Below are positions 8,105 to 16,775 of a DNA stretch of 64,000 nt, piece after piece. The stretch's first letter is position 1. Every line of letters begins with the position of its first letter. Under the pieces are notes generated by a model, which did no database searches, was not told the DNA's origin, and was given only the letters and a program-made list of their open reading frames with translations. The stretch lies in NCBI RefSeq assembly GCF_025362475.1, contig NZ_JANYGH010000005.1:220727-284726 (forward strand), given 5' to 3'. This DNA comes from Mucilaginibacter sp. Its GTDB lineage: Bacteria > Bacteroidota > Bacteroidia > Sphingobacteriales > Sphingobacteriaceae. Both the position numbers and the translations under genes were made by a program.

Positions 8105-9562
8105 ATGGAAAAAGATTTTTTAGAAAGCAGGCTCAATATAAACAGGCGCAGGTTTCTTTCAAGATTAAGCCTGGGCATTGGCAGTATTGCATTGGGATCG
8201 TTACTTATTCCTGATCTTTTTAGTGGAAGTGGCGGCGAGAGTGAAGCTGAGTTTATACCCGGGATACCCAACTTTGCACCTAAAGCCAAAAGAGTTATTT
8301 ACCTGTTTCAGGATGGAGCGCCCTCGCAATTAGAATCATTTGATTACAAGCCCAAATTACGTGAAATGATGGGGCAGGAGTTACCTGCCTCGGTGCGTGG
8401 TAACCAGATACTCACCGGGATGACCGCCAAGCAGGCTTCATTCCCGCTTGTAGGCTCATTTTATGACTTTAAACAATATGGCGAATCAAGGGCGTGGGTA
8501 AGTGACCTGTTCCCGCATATTGGTAAAATTGCCGATGACATCTGTATCATCCGGTCAATGAACACTGATGCTATTAACCATGATCCGGCGCTTACTTTTT
8601 TTCAAACCGGGGCGCAGCAGGGCAATCGCCCAAGCATGGGTTCATGGGTAAGCTATGGTCTGGGAAGCGAAAATAAAAACCTCCCGGCATTTACTGTACT
8701 GCTATCAAAAGGCAAGGGCAATGGCCAGGGAGTTTATTCTAAACTATGGAGTAATGGCTTTTTAGATTCCATTCACCAGGGTGTACAATTTAGCAGTGGT
8801 GAAAATCCCATCCTGTATTTGAATGACCCTAATGGGATGGACCGGCGTGAGCGCCGTAAAATGCTCGATAATTTAGCGGCGCTAAATGATATCAGCTATA
8901 AAGAATTTGGCGACCCCGAGATAAATACCAAAGTACAGCAATATGAAATGGCTTACAGGATGCAAACCGCCGTTCCTGAAATTATGGATGTATCAAAGGA
9001 ATCGGATGATATTGTAAAGATGTATGGCCCTGATTGCCTTATTCCGGGTACTTACGCGGCCAATTGTTTATTGGCGAGAAAGTTATCGGAGAATGGGGTG
9101 CGCTTTGTACAGCTATATCACCAGGGATGGGATCAGCACAGCAACCTGCCACAGGAAATGGCAGGACAGGCAAAGGATGTTGACCAGGCTTCCGCAGCAT
9201 TGGTTACAGACCTTAAACAACGCGGTTTGCTTGATGAAACATTGGTGATATGGGGGGGAGAGTTTGGCCGTACCAATTATAGCCAGGGTAAGCTGGAAAA
9301 AGCCAATTATGGCCGTGACCATCACCCGCGTTGCTTTAGCATATGGATGGCCGGTGGCGGTATTAAACCCGGTTTGGTTTACGGCGAATCGGATGATTTT
9401 GGCTATAATATAGTGAAAGATCCGGTGCATGTGCATGATTTTCATGCCACCATCCTCAACCAGTTAGGCATCGACCATAAAAAATTAACTTTTAAAAGCC
9501 TGGGCCGAAGATACAGGTTAACTGATGTTGCAGGCAACGTTGTAAAGGGGATAATAACATAA
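8105..9562 (+). CDS. DUF1501 domain protein, Tat-exported
   Basis: A 485-residue protein starting 5 nt after the DUF1549/1553 gene. Residues 13-35 carry a twin-arginine signal (NRRRFLSRLSLGIGSIALG), so it is probably folded in the cytosol before export. The rest matches DUF1501, a relative of the alkaline phosphatase/sulfatase superfamily: LFQDGAPSQLESFD, INHDPALTFFQTG, VQLYHQGWDQHSN, WGGEFGRT and the C-terminal DHHPRCFSIWMAGGG with DFHATIL. The His/Asp/Glu positions look like a retained metal site, but no substrate is known. DUF1501 and DUF1549/1553 genes form a widespread pair in Planctomycetes and also occur in Bacteroidota. Confidence 0.88.
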   Translation: MEKDFLESRLNINRRRFLSRLSLGIGSIALGSLLIPDLFSGSGGESEAEFIPGIPNFAPKAKRVIYLFQDGAPSQLESFDYKPKLREMMGQELPASVRGNQILTGMTAKQASFPLVGSFYDFKQYGESRAWVSDLFPHIGKIADDICIIRSMNTDAINHDPALTFFQTGAQQGNRPSMGSWVSYGLGSENKNLPAFTVLLSKGKGNGQGVYSKLWSNGFLDSIHQGVQFSSGENPILYLNDPNGMDRRERRKMLDNLAALNDISYKEFGDPEINTKVQQYEMAYRMQTAVPEIMDVSKESDDIVKMYGPDCLIPGTYAANCLLARKLSENGVRFVQLYHQGWDQHSNLPQEMAGQAKDVDQASAALVTDLKQRGLLDETLVIWGGEFGRTNYSQGKLEKANYGRDHHPRCFSIWMAGGGIKPGLVYGESDDFGYNIVKDPVHVHDFHATILNQLGIDHKKLTFKSLGRRYRLTDVAGNVVKGIIT

Positions 9563-9658
9563 CACAATTTTTTATTTTTAGGATGGACGGGATTTTAAGG
9601 CATTGGGCGCCTGGAATATTTTATAAGAGTTTTAATTAAAAAGCACCATTGCTAATAT

Positions 9659-11815
9659 ATGAAAGGCAACCATAAAGGTTTTGCAGATGGAACGTTATTT
9701 GCGCTAAATATTTTCATTGTAGTTTTAGTTGTTGCCGGCAATAATCTGGTTGTGCCGCAATGGCTTCAGCCGGTAGGGAGGTTGCATCCCTTGATCCTGC
9801 ATTTTCCCATAGTGATACTTATGCTGGCTATGGTGATGGAGTTTTTTCGTTTTCGCAGTGAGTTCGCCAATGAAAAGCTATACCAGAGTTTTACCGATTA
9901 CCTATTGTTGTTAGGCGCTCTTTTATCGTCTGTAACAGTTATCATGGGTTTGTTATTATCTAAAGAGGCTGGTTATGAAGGTAACACGTTACAATGGCAC
10001 AAATGGCTTGGGGTGAGTGTCGAGTTTATGGGTTATGGGGTATACCTTATTCGAAACACGCCGAAATATACAGCTACACTGGCCAAAACGGGGGCATTAG
10101 TTACCGTGTTTTGCTTAATAGTTGCCGGGCACTTTGGCGGGAATCTTACCCATGGCGAAGATTTTGTTTTGGGACCCATCATGGACAAAGAGAAAAATCT
10201 GGTTCCGATTGATAAGGCGTTAGTTTATCAGGATGTGATAAACCCAATCTTCATGGCGAAGTGTCAAAGCTGTCACAACCCCGATAAAATGAAGGGTCGG
10301 CTTATGCTTACCAGCCAGGAGGCGATACTGAAGGGTGGTAAAAGCGGGAAACTCTTTGTGCCCGGCGACCCGGCAATAAGCTTACTTCTTCAGCGCGTGC
10401 ATTTGCCCGAGGGCGAAAAAAAACATATGCCGCCAGTGGGTAAACTACAACTTACTGATGAGGAGAAAATGCTCCTTTATCTGTGGGTAAAGGGCAATCC
10501 CGACTTTAAGAAAAAAGTTATCAGCTTGCCGGTAACAGATTCCTTAAGGATGATTGCATCAAAACTGCTAAAGCCCGTTGAAAGCACTGAGGAGGTTTAT
10601 GATTTTTCTGCTGCGGATGATAAGGATATTAAAAAGCTGAACAATAATTACCGGGTTATTTATAAGCTGGCTAATGAGTCGCCGGCATTGGCGGTAAATA
10701 TCTACAATAAAAGCACTTACAATATTAAGGCTTTGGAAGAGTTAAGTCCCGTTAAAAAACAGATTGTAGCACTCGACCTTAATAAAATGCCCGTAAAGAA
10801 TGCCGACCTGAAAGTTATTGCCAGGTTTGAAAACCTTCGTCAGCTTAACCTTAATTTTAGCGATGTTACCGGCACTGGTTTAAAAGAGCTTGCCGCGCTT
10901 AAATACCTTAAAAGTCTCTCGCTGGCTGGCATAAAATTAAGTTCTGCCGATATAAAGCAACTTACCGCCCTAAAAAGCTTAACTGAACTGGCGGTATGGG
11001 ATACCGGCTTAAAAACTGCCGAGTTGGAAACCTTTCAAAAAGCCAACAAGCATGTTAAACTTTTAACAGGATTTAAGGATGATGGAAAAGCCATAAAATT
11101 AACCAGTCCGCAGTTAAAAAATACGGCAATTGTATTTAAGCAAAGCTACCAGCTGGAATTAAGTAATCCTATTAGGGGAGTTGATATCCGTTACACTACT
11201 GATGGCAGTGCTCCTGATAGTATCCATTCCGCATCCTATAAATCCAGCGTAACATTTACACAAAGTACAGTGATAAGGGCACGGGCTTTTAAAGCAGGAT
11301 GGATAGTTAGTGATACTGTTCAATTCAATATTTACAAAAGCACTTATACACCAGATAGTGTGGCTTTTTTGAAATACCCGGATGATAAATACAAAGGCGA
11401 CGGCCCCAAAACAATAATTGATAAAGAACTGGGCGGAAATAATTTTGGCAATGGTAAATGGCTTGCATCACAAAAGGATATGGAAATGCTGTTGTGGTTT
11501 AATAAGCCCGTAGACTTGCACTCTATTAACCTCGACGCGATGCGTAACACCGGGCCACAGATATTTTTACCCTCTAAAATTGAAGTATGGGGCGGAGCTG
11601 ATCAAAATCATTTAAAGCTTTTAAGCCATGCAGCTCCTGCTATGCCACTTAAAACTGATGCGTTCGGCATTATGAGCCTGGAGTGTAAACTAAAAACATC
11701 CCAATCGGTATCTTGTGTAAAGCTGGTAATTAAACCACTGGCAAGCGTGCCCTCCTGGCATCCGGCCAAGGGCAAGCCGGGCTGGGTTTTTATAGATGAG
11801 GTTTTTGTTAATTAA
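9659..11815 (+). CDS. Membrane cytochrome c protein with DUF2231, leucine-rich repeat and chitobiase-type domains
   Basis: A 718-residue modular protein. Residues 1-165 contain about four membrane segments in a DUF2231-like arrangement (PVGRLHPLILHFPIVILML). A planctomycete-type cytochrome c domain follows with CQSCH (Cys202, Cys205, His206), PGDPAISLLL and HMPP. Residues about 370-480 are leucine-rich repeats (NLRQLNLNFSDVTGTGL). Residues about 490-565 resemble the chitobiase C-terminal domain (DIRYTTDGSAPD), and the last 150 residues look like a galactose-binding (F5/8-type) fold. It is the third gene of the set, 96 nt downstream of DUF1501. It may anchor the exported pair to the membrane and pass electrons; function is inferred. 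Confidence 0.82.
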   Translation: MKGNHKGFADGTLFALNIFIVVLVVAGNNLVVPQWLQPVGRLHPLILHFPIVILMLAMVMEFFRFRSEFANEKLYQSFTDYLLLLGALLSSVTVIMGLLLSKEAGYEGNTLQWHKWLGVSVEFMGYGVYLIRNTPKYTATLAKTGALVTVFCLIVAGHFGGNLTHGEDFVLGPIMDKEKNLVPIDKALVYQDVINPIFMAKCQSCHNPDKMKGRLMLTSQEAILKGGKSGKLFVPGDPAISLLLQRVHLPEGEKKHMPPVGKLQLTDEEKMLLYLWVKGNPDFKKKVISLPVTDSLRMIASKLLKPVESTEEVYDFSAADDKDIKKLNNNYRVIYKLANESPALAVNIYNKSTYNIKALEELSPVKKQIVALDLNKMPVKNADLKVIARFENLRQLNLNFSDVTGTGLKELAALKYLKSLSLAGIKLSSADIKQLTALKSLTELAVWDTGLKTAELETFQKANKHVKLLTGFKDDGKAIKLTSPQLKNTAIVFKQSYQLELSNPIRGVDIRYTTDGSAPDSIHSASYKSSVTFTQSTVIRARAFKAGWIVSDTVQFNIYKSTYTPDSVAFLKYPDDKYKGDGPKTIIDKELGGNNFGNGKWLASQKDMEMLLWFNKPVDLHSINLDAMRNTGPQIFLPSKIEVWGGADQNHLKLLSHAAPAMPLKTDAFGIMSLECKLKTSQSVSCVKLVIKPLASVPSWHPAKGKPGWVFIDEVFVN

Positions 11816-11860
11816 GACGTCCAGGCTAAAAAAATGGCGACACTTTCATCTATAAAATCC

Positions 11861-13264
11861 CTATTTCATACTTAATGATTGATTAACATTATAGAACTTC
11901 ATTTCAAGGCTTTTATCCAAACTGTAAATATCATTGTAGGTAACTATTTCCCCGTCCTTTATCTCACAGGTGAGGTAAGTGATTTTAATTGGCAGCGGTT
12001 TTTTTAAAGCGATGTTCTTATTAACATGATTGAGCATCCCGTTATGAAAGGAGGCAATTTTACTTTCAGAATTATCATTTTTTAATAAAAGTGTTCCCAG
12101 CTTTTCTGCATGTTCAACACCGATAGATCCATTACTCAGATCCCTTTCTTTTTTCATGAATAGTGCCTGTTCCTTTATATCATGGATATATATATTATAC
12201 GTATTAGGGAAGTGAAAAGCAAGTGAACCTGGGGCATCGATGAAAGATCGTTGAATGTTCGTATCCTTTTTATTATCAGTAGCCAGTTGATTGTTTTGCA
12301 GGTGGAGGTTATCTGTTTTTACCTTAGGTAATATTTTCCCGGGTAACATTTTTGGCGGAATCTTCAATTTTGGAGCAGTGGTAACGTAACCAACAGTACT
12401 TTGCAATGTTGGGGTGGGGGTTCCTGGTTTGCCGGCTATTATCCTGAAAAAGTAAGTAGAATCCCGAAGGCGTAGTTTTAATGTATATGATGGAATATTA
12501 ATATGGATATAAGCACTGTCTTCAATATTTACCCATCTTAGCCGTTCCATATTAATTGCAATCTTCCTGATCACGGCCTGGGGAGTTTCATAGCAATCAT
12601 TTTGGTATAAGCCCTCGAGCAAATGCATTTTACGCTGCATATCCCTGTATTCTTTTGATTTTGGCTGTACGCTCGCTATCGCGCCCATAGTGTTGGTTTG
12701 TTTAAGCGCCTGTATCAAAAATTTATCGGCTTGAAAACGGCCATTTACATTACCATCAATTTTACGGGCCGGATAATCAGGATTAAGTTTTCCGTAGTGC
12801 AGGTTGTTCATAAATGTTATAATAGCGTCAGTAAGCATAATATCAAACCGGGCCTGTTGATCCAGGTTTATTTTGCCTGGTGTATCTAATATATTATGCA
12901 GTTTATCGTAAAGTAGTTCTTTGGGGTGATAATCAGCATGAGAAAGTCCGAATTGTAATACGCAGTCAAGCATGAGCATAGCCTGCCAGGTGGGCCCTTC
13001 TCCGTTTTGCGGCTTTATCCAAACAGGAGTAAATCCATTTTGCTTATATAACCGAAGCACTGATTTAGGGTAATATAAATGGCTACTTAAATCTTTGCCG
13101 TTTACTTGTTTCTGAATTTCTTTACTAAATAAACTATCGCTTTGGAATACGTTTTTATCTGTATTATTAATGATTTTGGCGCAAACTTCCTGGCTATTAA
13201 AAGTTACCAGGATAGCGATTCCTATTAACAAAAAGTGTTTAACAAAAGTGTTTTTCATAACCAT
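11861..13264 (-). CDS. L,D-transpeptidase YcbB-like protein lacking the catalytic cysteine
   Basis: A 467-residue exported protein (signal MKNTFVKHFLLIGIAILVTF; start at 13264 or two codons later at 13258). The N-terminal half matches the L,D-transpeptidase scaffold domain, and residues about 240-390 align with the YkuD domain (NMERLRWV, INIPSYTLKL, AGKPGTPTPTLQS, NIYIHD). The catalytic stretch that normally reads SHGCIRVE reads SNGSIGVE here (residues 377-384), so the active His, Cys and Arg are Asn, Ser and Gly (Ser380 at 12125-12127). The frame is intact and the rest is well conserved, so this appears to be a maintained non-enzymatic paralogue. An FNR-type operator lies 44 bp upstream of the start. 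It is convergent with the cytochrome gene set. Confidence 0.85.
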   Translation of the reverse strand: MVMKNTFVKHFLLIGIAILVTFNSQEVCAKIINNTDKNVFQSDSLFSKEIQKQVNGKDLSSHLYYPKSVLRLYKQNGFTPVWIKPQNGEGPTWQAMLMLDCVLQFGLSHADYHPKELLYDKLHNILDTPGKINLDQQARFDIMLTDAIITFMNNLHYGKLNPDYPARKIDGNVNGRFQADKFLIQALKQTNTMGAIASVQPKSKEYRDMQRKMHLLEGLYQNDCYETPQAVIRKIAINMERLRWVNIEDSAYIHINIPSYTLKLRLRDSTYFFRIIAGKPGTPTPTLQSTVGYVTTAPKLKIPPKMLPGKILPKVKTDNLHLQNNQLATDNKKDTNIQRSFIDAPGSLAFHFPNTYNIYIHDIKEQALFMKKERDLSNGSIGVEHAEKLGTLLLKNDNSESKIASFHNGMLNHVNKNIALKKPLPIKITYLTCEIKDGEIVTYNDIYSLDKSLEMKFYNVNQSLSMK

Positions 13265-13307
13265 TAAATTGTGCTATAAAGTTCGGTTAAACCCGTTAGG
13301 CGAATAA

Positions 13308-13319
13308 TGATCTATATCA
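13308..13319. promoter_or_regulatory. FNR-type operator upstream of the degenerate L,D-transpeptidase
   Basis: TGATCTATATCA fits TGAYnnnnRTCA. Read toward the gene it is TGATATAGATCA, one base different from the operator before the 2-hydroxyacid dehydrogenase. Its centre is about 50 bp from the start codon at 13264. Confidence 0.65.
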
Positions 13320-13351
13320 CATTTTAGATTGATAGTAAGCACCTGGAAGAC

Positions 13352-13393
13352 AAAAAAAGAGGCCGCTCATAACCAGTATGACGCAACCTCTTT
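13352..13393 (-). terminator. Terminator after the 137-residue helical protein
   Basis: Read on the minus strand: AAAGAGG, an inner arm with mismatches (GCG/CGC, CAT/ATG), loop, then CCTCTTT running into a T tract (A tract at 13352-13358 on the plus strand). It is 24 nt after the stop codon of the gene at 13417-13830. Confidence 0.75.
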
Positions 13394-13416
13394 CAATTAT
13401 TAATTATGGGGTGAGA

Positions 13417-13830
13417 TTAATTTACAATCAACTTATCTTCATGCTCAACATCGAGTATAAGATTAAACAGTTCCTGCTTAATTAAACGGAATTCGCGGGT
13501 TAGGTTGGTCATAAAATATTCTAACTGTACCTGCGTTGAGGCTAATGCTTCCGTATCTTCAGGAATAATATCTTCGGCCATTAACTCCAGTTGTTTTATT
13601 TGCTTGTTAAGCAAGTCGTCAACTTCCATTTGTTCCAGTTTCTGAAGTGTTTTTCCGGTAGTAATGAGTTTATCAATATGGTTATTGTCCTTTAAGCGGG
13701 ATATGTTGCTATCCAGCAAACGATGCAGGAACGAAGTTTCAATTTTGAAAAACTCAAGATCTGAGAGCCATCGCCGAGCGATGACATAATATTGTAATGA
13801 TCTGGCAGACATGGCGGTTGTTGTTTCCAT
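13417..13830 (-). CDS. Uncharacterised helical protein, candidate member of the FNR-type regulon
   Basis: A 137-residue soluble protein that I do not recognise. It is predicted to be almost all alpha-helical, with heptad-like stretches (DKLITTGKTLQKLEQMEVDD, NKQIKQLELMAEDI) and no Cys, no signal peptide and no membrane segment. The last residues are acidic and basic (DVEHEDKLIVN). It is a monocistronic gene with its own terminator and an FNR-type operator centred about 80 bp upstream of its ATG, the same spacing as the oxidase promoters. It could be a small regulatory or adaptor protein of the low-oxygen response. No function is claimed. Confidence 0.7.
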   Translation of the reverse strand: METTTAMSARSLQYYVIARRWLSDLEFFKIETSFLHRLLDSNISRLKDNNHIDKLITTGKTLQKLEQMEVDDLLNKQIKQLELMAEDIIPEDTEALASTQVQLEYFMTNLTREFRLIKQELFNLILDVEHEDKLIVN

Positions 13831-13904
13831 ATAAATTCAGGTTTTATTTTTTTAATTCCTGTTAAGTAATTTATAAATATCGAAACTGTTAGTAGGTACT
13901 TAGA

Positions 13905-13916
13905 TGATGATCGTCA
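13905..13916. promoter_or_regulatory. FNR-type operator upstream of the helical orphan gene
   Basis: TGATGATCGTCA fits TGAYnnnnRTCA. Read toward the gene it is TGACGATCATCA, one base from the operator in front of the FixL-like kinase. It is centred about 80 bp upstream of the start at 13830. Confidence 0.65.
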
Positions 13917-13981
13917 TTTATAAAGGTGACAGTTCTCATATTTTCAAATGCTAAATTGGGCGTCCGCTTATTAAACAGGTT

Positions 13982-15268
13982 TTATCGGGCATGTTCAAAT
14001 CTTTGGAAATAAGAATTTTCCAGTATTTCCCGATGATCAGGGTGCGCAAGTTCTATCAATGCCCTGGCTCGTTGCTTTAAGTTTTTGCCGAAAAGATTAA
14101 CTATGCCATACTCGGTAACCACCCAATGCACATGCCCTCTCGTGGTTACAACACCCGCACCTTGTTTCAAAAATGGCACTATGCGGCTAATGCCTTTGTT
14201 TGTTTGTGAAGGTAATGCGATGATTGGTTTACCCCCTTCAGACAGCGATGCACCATGGATGAAATCCATTTGCCCGCCGATACCTGAATACTGATAGGTA
14301 CCAATAGAATCGGAGCAGACCTGGCCCGTTAAATCAATCTCAATGGCACTGTTAATGGCCGTAACCTTCGGATTTTGACGAATGATGCTGGTGTCATTTA
14401 CATAACTTATATCCATTACCCTTACACTTGGATTATCATTTACAAAATCATATAACTTACGGGTTCCGGTTATGAAGGCGGTTACCGAGCGGCCGTTATT
14501 TAATTTTTTCTGGCTATTGTTTATTACCCCTGCTTCAATAAGTGGTATGATGCCATCTGAGAACATTTCTGTATGCAGACCTAAATTTTTATGTGTGCTG
14601 AGGTTTTTTAGTACCTGGTCAGGAATACTGCCAATACCTAATTGTAATGTTGCTCCGTTATCGACGAGCGAAGCTACGTGGTAACCAATTTTTTCAACCA
14701 CAGCATTGGTTTCAAAAGCATAATTTACTTCCGGTAGTTCGGATTTATGCCAAACCATAGCGTTTATTTTATTTATATGGACAAAACTTTCTCCATGCGT
14801 TCTGGGCATTAACGGGTTTACCTGGGCAATAACAATTTTGGCAGTGTCAACTGCTGCCCTGGCAATATCTACCGAAGTACCAAGGGAACAATAACCATGA
14901 ATATCTGGTGGTGATACCTGGATTAAGGCCACATCTATTGGCAGAATGTTTTTTCGAAACAATTGGGGGATCTGGCTCAGAAATATCGGAACATAGTCTC
15001 CATCGTCACTATTAGCTACGGCCCTGGTGGCCGCCGAAACAAACAGCGAATTAAAGAAAAAGGATTTACGATGTTCGGGCCTGTCAAAATTCACATCACC
15101 AAGTGTTGTGATGCTAACCAATTCTACGTTATAAAGATCATTGTGCCTTTTTTGTAAGGCTTCAACTAAACACACCGGAGTAGCGGCACTGCCATGTATA
15201 AAGACACGGTTACCGGGCTGCACCAATTTCAATGCTTCGTCTGCAGAGATATATTTTATATCAATCAT
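13982..15268 (-). CDS. Acetyl-CoA hydrolase/transferase family protein
   Basis: About 428 residues from the ATG at 15268 (MIDIKYISADEAL); an upstream start at 15313 would add 15 atypical residues. Class I CoA-transferase family, of the acetyl-CoA hydrolase / 4-hydroxybutyrate CoA-transferase type. The catalytic Glu is in HTEMFSDGI (about Glu234). GIGSIPDQVL, GIGGQMDFIHGA and TEYGIVNLFGK, the CoA-binding elements, are all present. It moves CoA between acyl-CoA and a free acid such as acetate, which would fit acetate or succinate formation under low oxygen. An FNR-type operator lies 84 bp upstream. The exact substrate cannot be read from sequence. Confidence 0.9.
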   Translation of the reverse strand: MIDIKYISADEALKLVQPGNRVFIHGSAATPVCLVEALQKRHNDLYNVELVSITTLGDVNFDRPEHRKSFFFNSLFVSAATRAVANSDDGDYVPIFLSQIPQLFRKNILPIDVALIQVSPPDIHGYCSLGTSVDIARAAVDTAKIVIAQVNPLMPRTHGESFVHINKINAMVWHKSELPEVNYAFETNAVVEKIGYHVASLVDNGATLQLGIGSIPDQVLKNLSTHKNLGLHTEMFSDGIIPLIEAGVINNSQKKLNNGRSVTAFITGTRKLYDFVNDNPSVRVMDISYVNDTSIIRQNPKVTAINSAIEIDLTGQVCSDSIGTYQYSGIGGQMDFIHGASLSEGGKPIIALPSQTNKGISRIVPFLKQGAGVVTTRGHVHWVVTEYGIVNLFGKNLKQRARALIELAHPDHREILENSYFQRFEHAR

Positions 15269-15351
15269 ATAAATCTTAAGCTTATTTAAATTTCGTTTCA
15301 AAACTAAATCCAATTTAGCATTGAAAAGCTGATTGCCGACATGTTAAAACC

Positions 15352-15363
15352 TGACAGTGATCA
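15352..15363. promoter_or_regulatory. FNR-type operator upstream of the acetyl-CoA hydrolase/transferase
   Basis: TGACAGTGATCA fits TGAYnnnnRTCA and is centred about 90 bp upstream of the start at 15268. It lies in the 319-nt divergent region shared with the FixL-like kinase. A weaker relative, TGATATTCTTCA, with one half-site mismatch, lies at 15398-15409. Confidence 0.65.
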
Positions 15364-15489
15364 TTAAATGTACAATATGGCATCAAGCAGTTCTTTGTGA
15401 TATTCTTCACCGAAATGGTTACCGGGAAATTGTTGTCATTGCACTTAGGACTTTTAAATAGTGGCCTAATTACTTTATATTATAAAAAA

Positions 15490-15501
15490 TGACCATCATC
15501 A
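15490..15501. promoter_or_regulatory. FNR-type operator upstream of the FixL-like kinase / RR-FNR operon
   Basis: TGACCATCATCA fits TGAYnnnnRTCA and is centred about 92 bp before the kinase start at 15588. TATATTTT, a near match to the -7 consensus, starts 20 nt after it at 15522. It suggests that the regulator controls its own operon. Confidence 0.65.
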
Positions 15502-15587
15502 CATTTCTATATGAAAACAGTTATATTTTAATTGGAGCTTTATGTTAATATTTGTGATGGATATCAATTTTTTGATAAAACTGCCTT

Positions 15588-16775
15588 ATGGAAAACACCG
15601 CCCTGTTAAAAGCTATTATTGATAATGCCATTGATGGTATTATTACAATTAATGGCCGTGGAATTATTGAAAGTATTAATCCATCGGCCTGTAAGCTTTT
15701 TTTGTGTAGTCCAGAAGAGGTGATAGGCCAAAATGTTTCAACGCTTATGCCTCCGCCGGATAAAGAGCAACATGATGAATATATCAATCGTTATCAACGA
15801 ACAGGTAGTCCACATATAATTGGTATTGGACGTGAAGTAACCGGATTGAGAAAGGATGGGTCAACATTTCCATTCCGGCTTGGTGTAAGCGAGGTTCCTT
15901 TTGCCGAGAGAAAAATATATACCGGATTTATCCATGACCTTTCGAGGGAAAAGGAAGCCGAAGATCAGTTAAGGAATTATGCCGCTCACCTGGAAGAGTT
16001 GGTTGAACAGCGTACAATGTCGTTGAAAAACACGGTGCAAGCCCTGCAACAAGCAAAAGAAGAGGTTAGCATTTCTCTTGAAAAGGAGAAAGAGTTAGGC
16101 CATTTAAAAAGTCGCTTTGTTTCTATGGCTTCTCATGAATTCAGAACGCCTTTAAGCGCTGTGCAACTATCAGCCTCTTTGATAGAGAAATATGCCCAGC
16201 CTTTTGATAATCCTAACATCAGGAAACATGTGGGGAAAATAAAAAATGCGGTAGGTAATTTAACAACCATCCTGAATGATTTCCTGTCGCTGGAAAAACT
16301 GGAGGCCGGGAGGGTAGAGGCTTCATGCACACGGTTTGATCTGGTTAAACTCGCTGAAGAAATAACTGAAGAACTGCAGGTGGTGGCCAAACAAAATCAA
16401 AATATTATTTATCAGCATACCGGCACTCATAGTATAGTTAACCTTGACCAAAATCTGCTGAAAAACTGTGTCATCAATCTTATCGCGAATGCCATCAAAT
16501 ATTCTGGCGAGAATACTTTTATAGAGTTTAATACGGAAATCACTGATCATGTATGCATTATTACCATCAGAGATAATGGTATTGGGATACCAGATGCCGA
16601 CCAGAAGCATTTATTTGAAGCATTTTTCCGCGCTCACAATACGGGCAATATTCCCGGAACCGGTTTAGGTTTAAATATTGTGGCACGTTATACCAGTTTG
16701 ATGAACGGGCATATAGAATTTAAGAGTAATATTAACCAGGGAACCATATTCACTATTACATTTCCAATATCATGA
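15588..16775 (+). CDS. FixL-like haem-PAS oxygen-sensing histidine kinase
   Basis: A 395-residue soluble kinase with no membrane segment. The PAS domain (residues 5-125) closely follows rhizobial FixL. The proximal haem histidine equivalent is His62 in QHDEYINRY, with Arg68, His76, Ile77 and Arg82 (SPHIIGIGR) matching Bradyrhizobium FixL Arg206, His214, Ile215 and Arg220. A coiled-coil linker (about 125-175) leads to HisKA with the phospho-acceptor His183 in SMASHEFRTPLS, and HATPase motifs NLIANAIKYS, DNGIGIP and GTGLGLNIV. It overlaps the response regulator gene by 4 nt (ATGA), so the two are partners. An FNR-type operator upstream suggests autoregulation. FixL inhibits its kinase when O2 binds haem; the same is inferred here. 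Confidence 0.9.
   Translation: MENTALLKAIIDNAIDGIITINGRGIIESINPSACKLFLCSPEEVIGQNVSTLMPPPDKEQHDEYINRYQRTGSPHIIGIGREVTGLRKDGSTFPFRLGVSEVPFAERKIYTGFIHDLSREKEAEDQLRNYAAHLEELVEQRTMSLKNTVQALQQAKEEVSISLEKEKELGHLKSRFVSMASHEFRTPLSAVQLSASLIEKYAQPFDNPNIRKHVGKIKNAVGNLTTILNDFLSLEKLEAGRVEASCTRFDLVKLAEEITEELQVVAKQNQNIIYQHTGTHSIVNLDQNLLKNCVINLIANAIKYSGENTFIEFNTEITDHVCIITIRDNGIGIPDADQKHLFEAFFRAHNTGNIPGTGLGLNIVARYTSLMNGHIEFKSNINQGTIFTITFPIS

Noticed and set aside
11861..13264. The L,D-transpeptidase-like gene as a pseudogene
   Set aside because: The frame is complete, the signal peptide and both domains are intact, and it has a promoter operator; only the active-site residues differ.
15398..15409. TGATATTCTTCA as a further FNR-type operator
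   Set aside because: One half-site has T where R is required, and better matches lie on both sides of it. It could be a weak auxiliary site.
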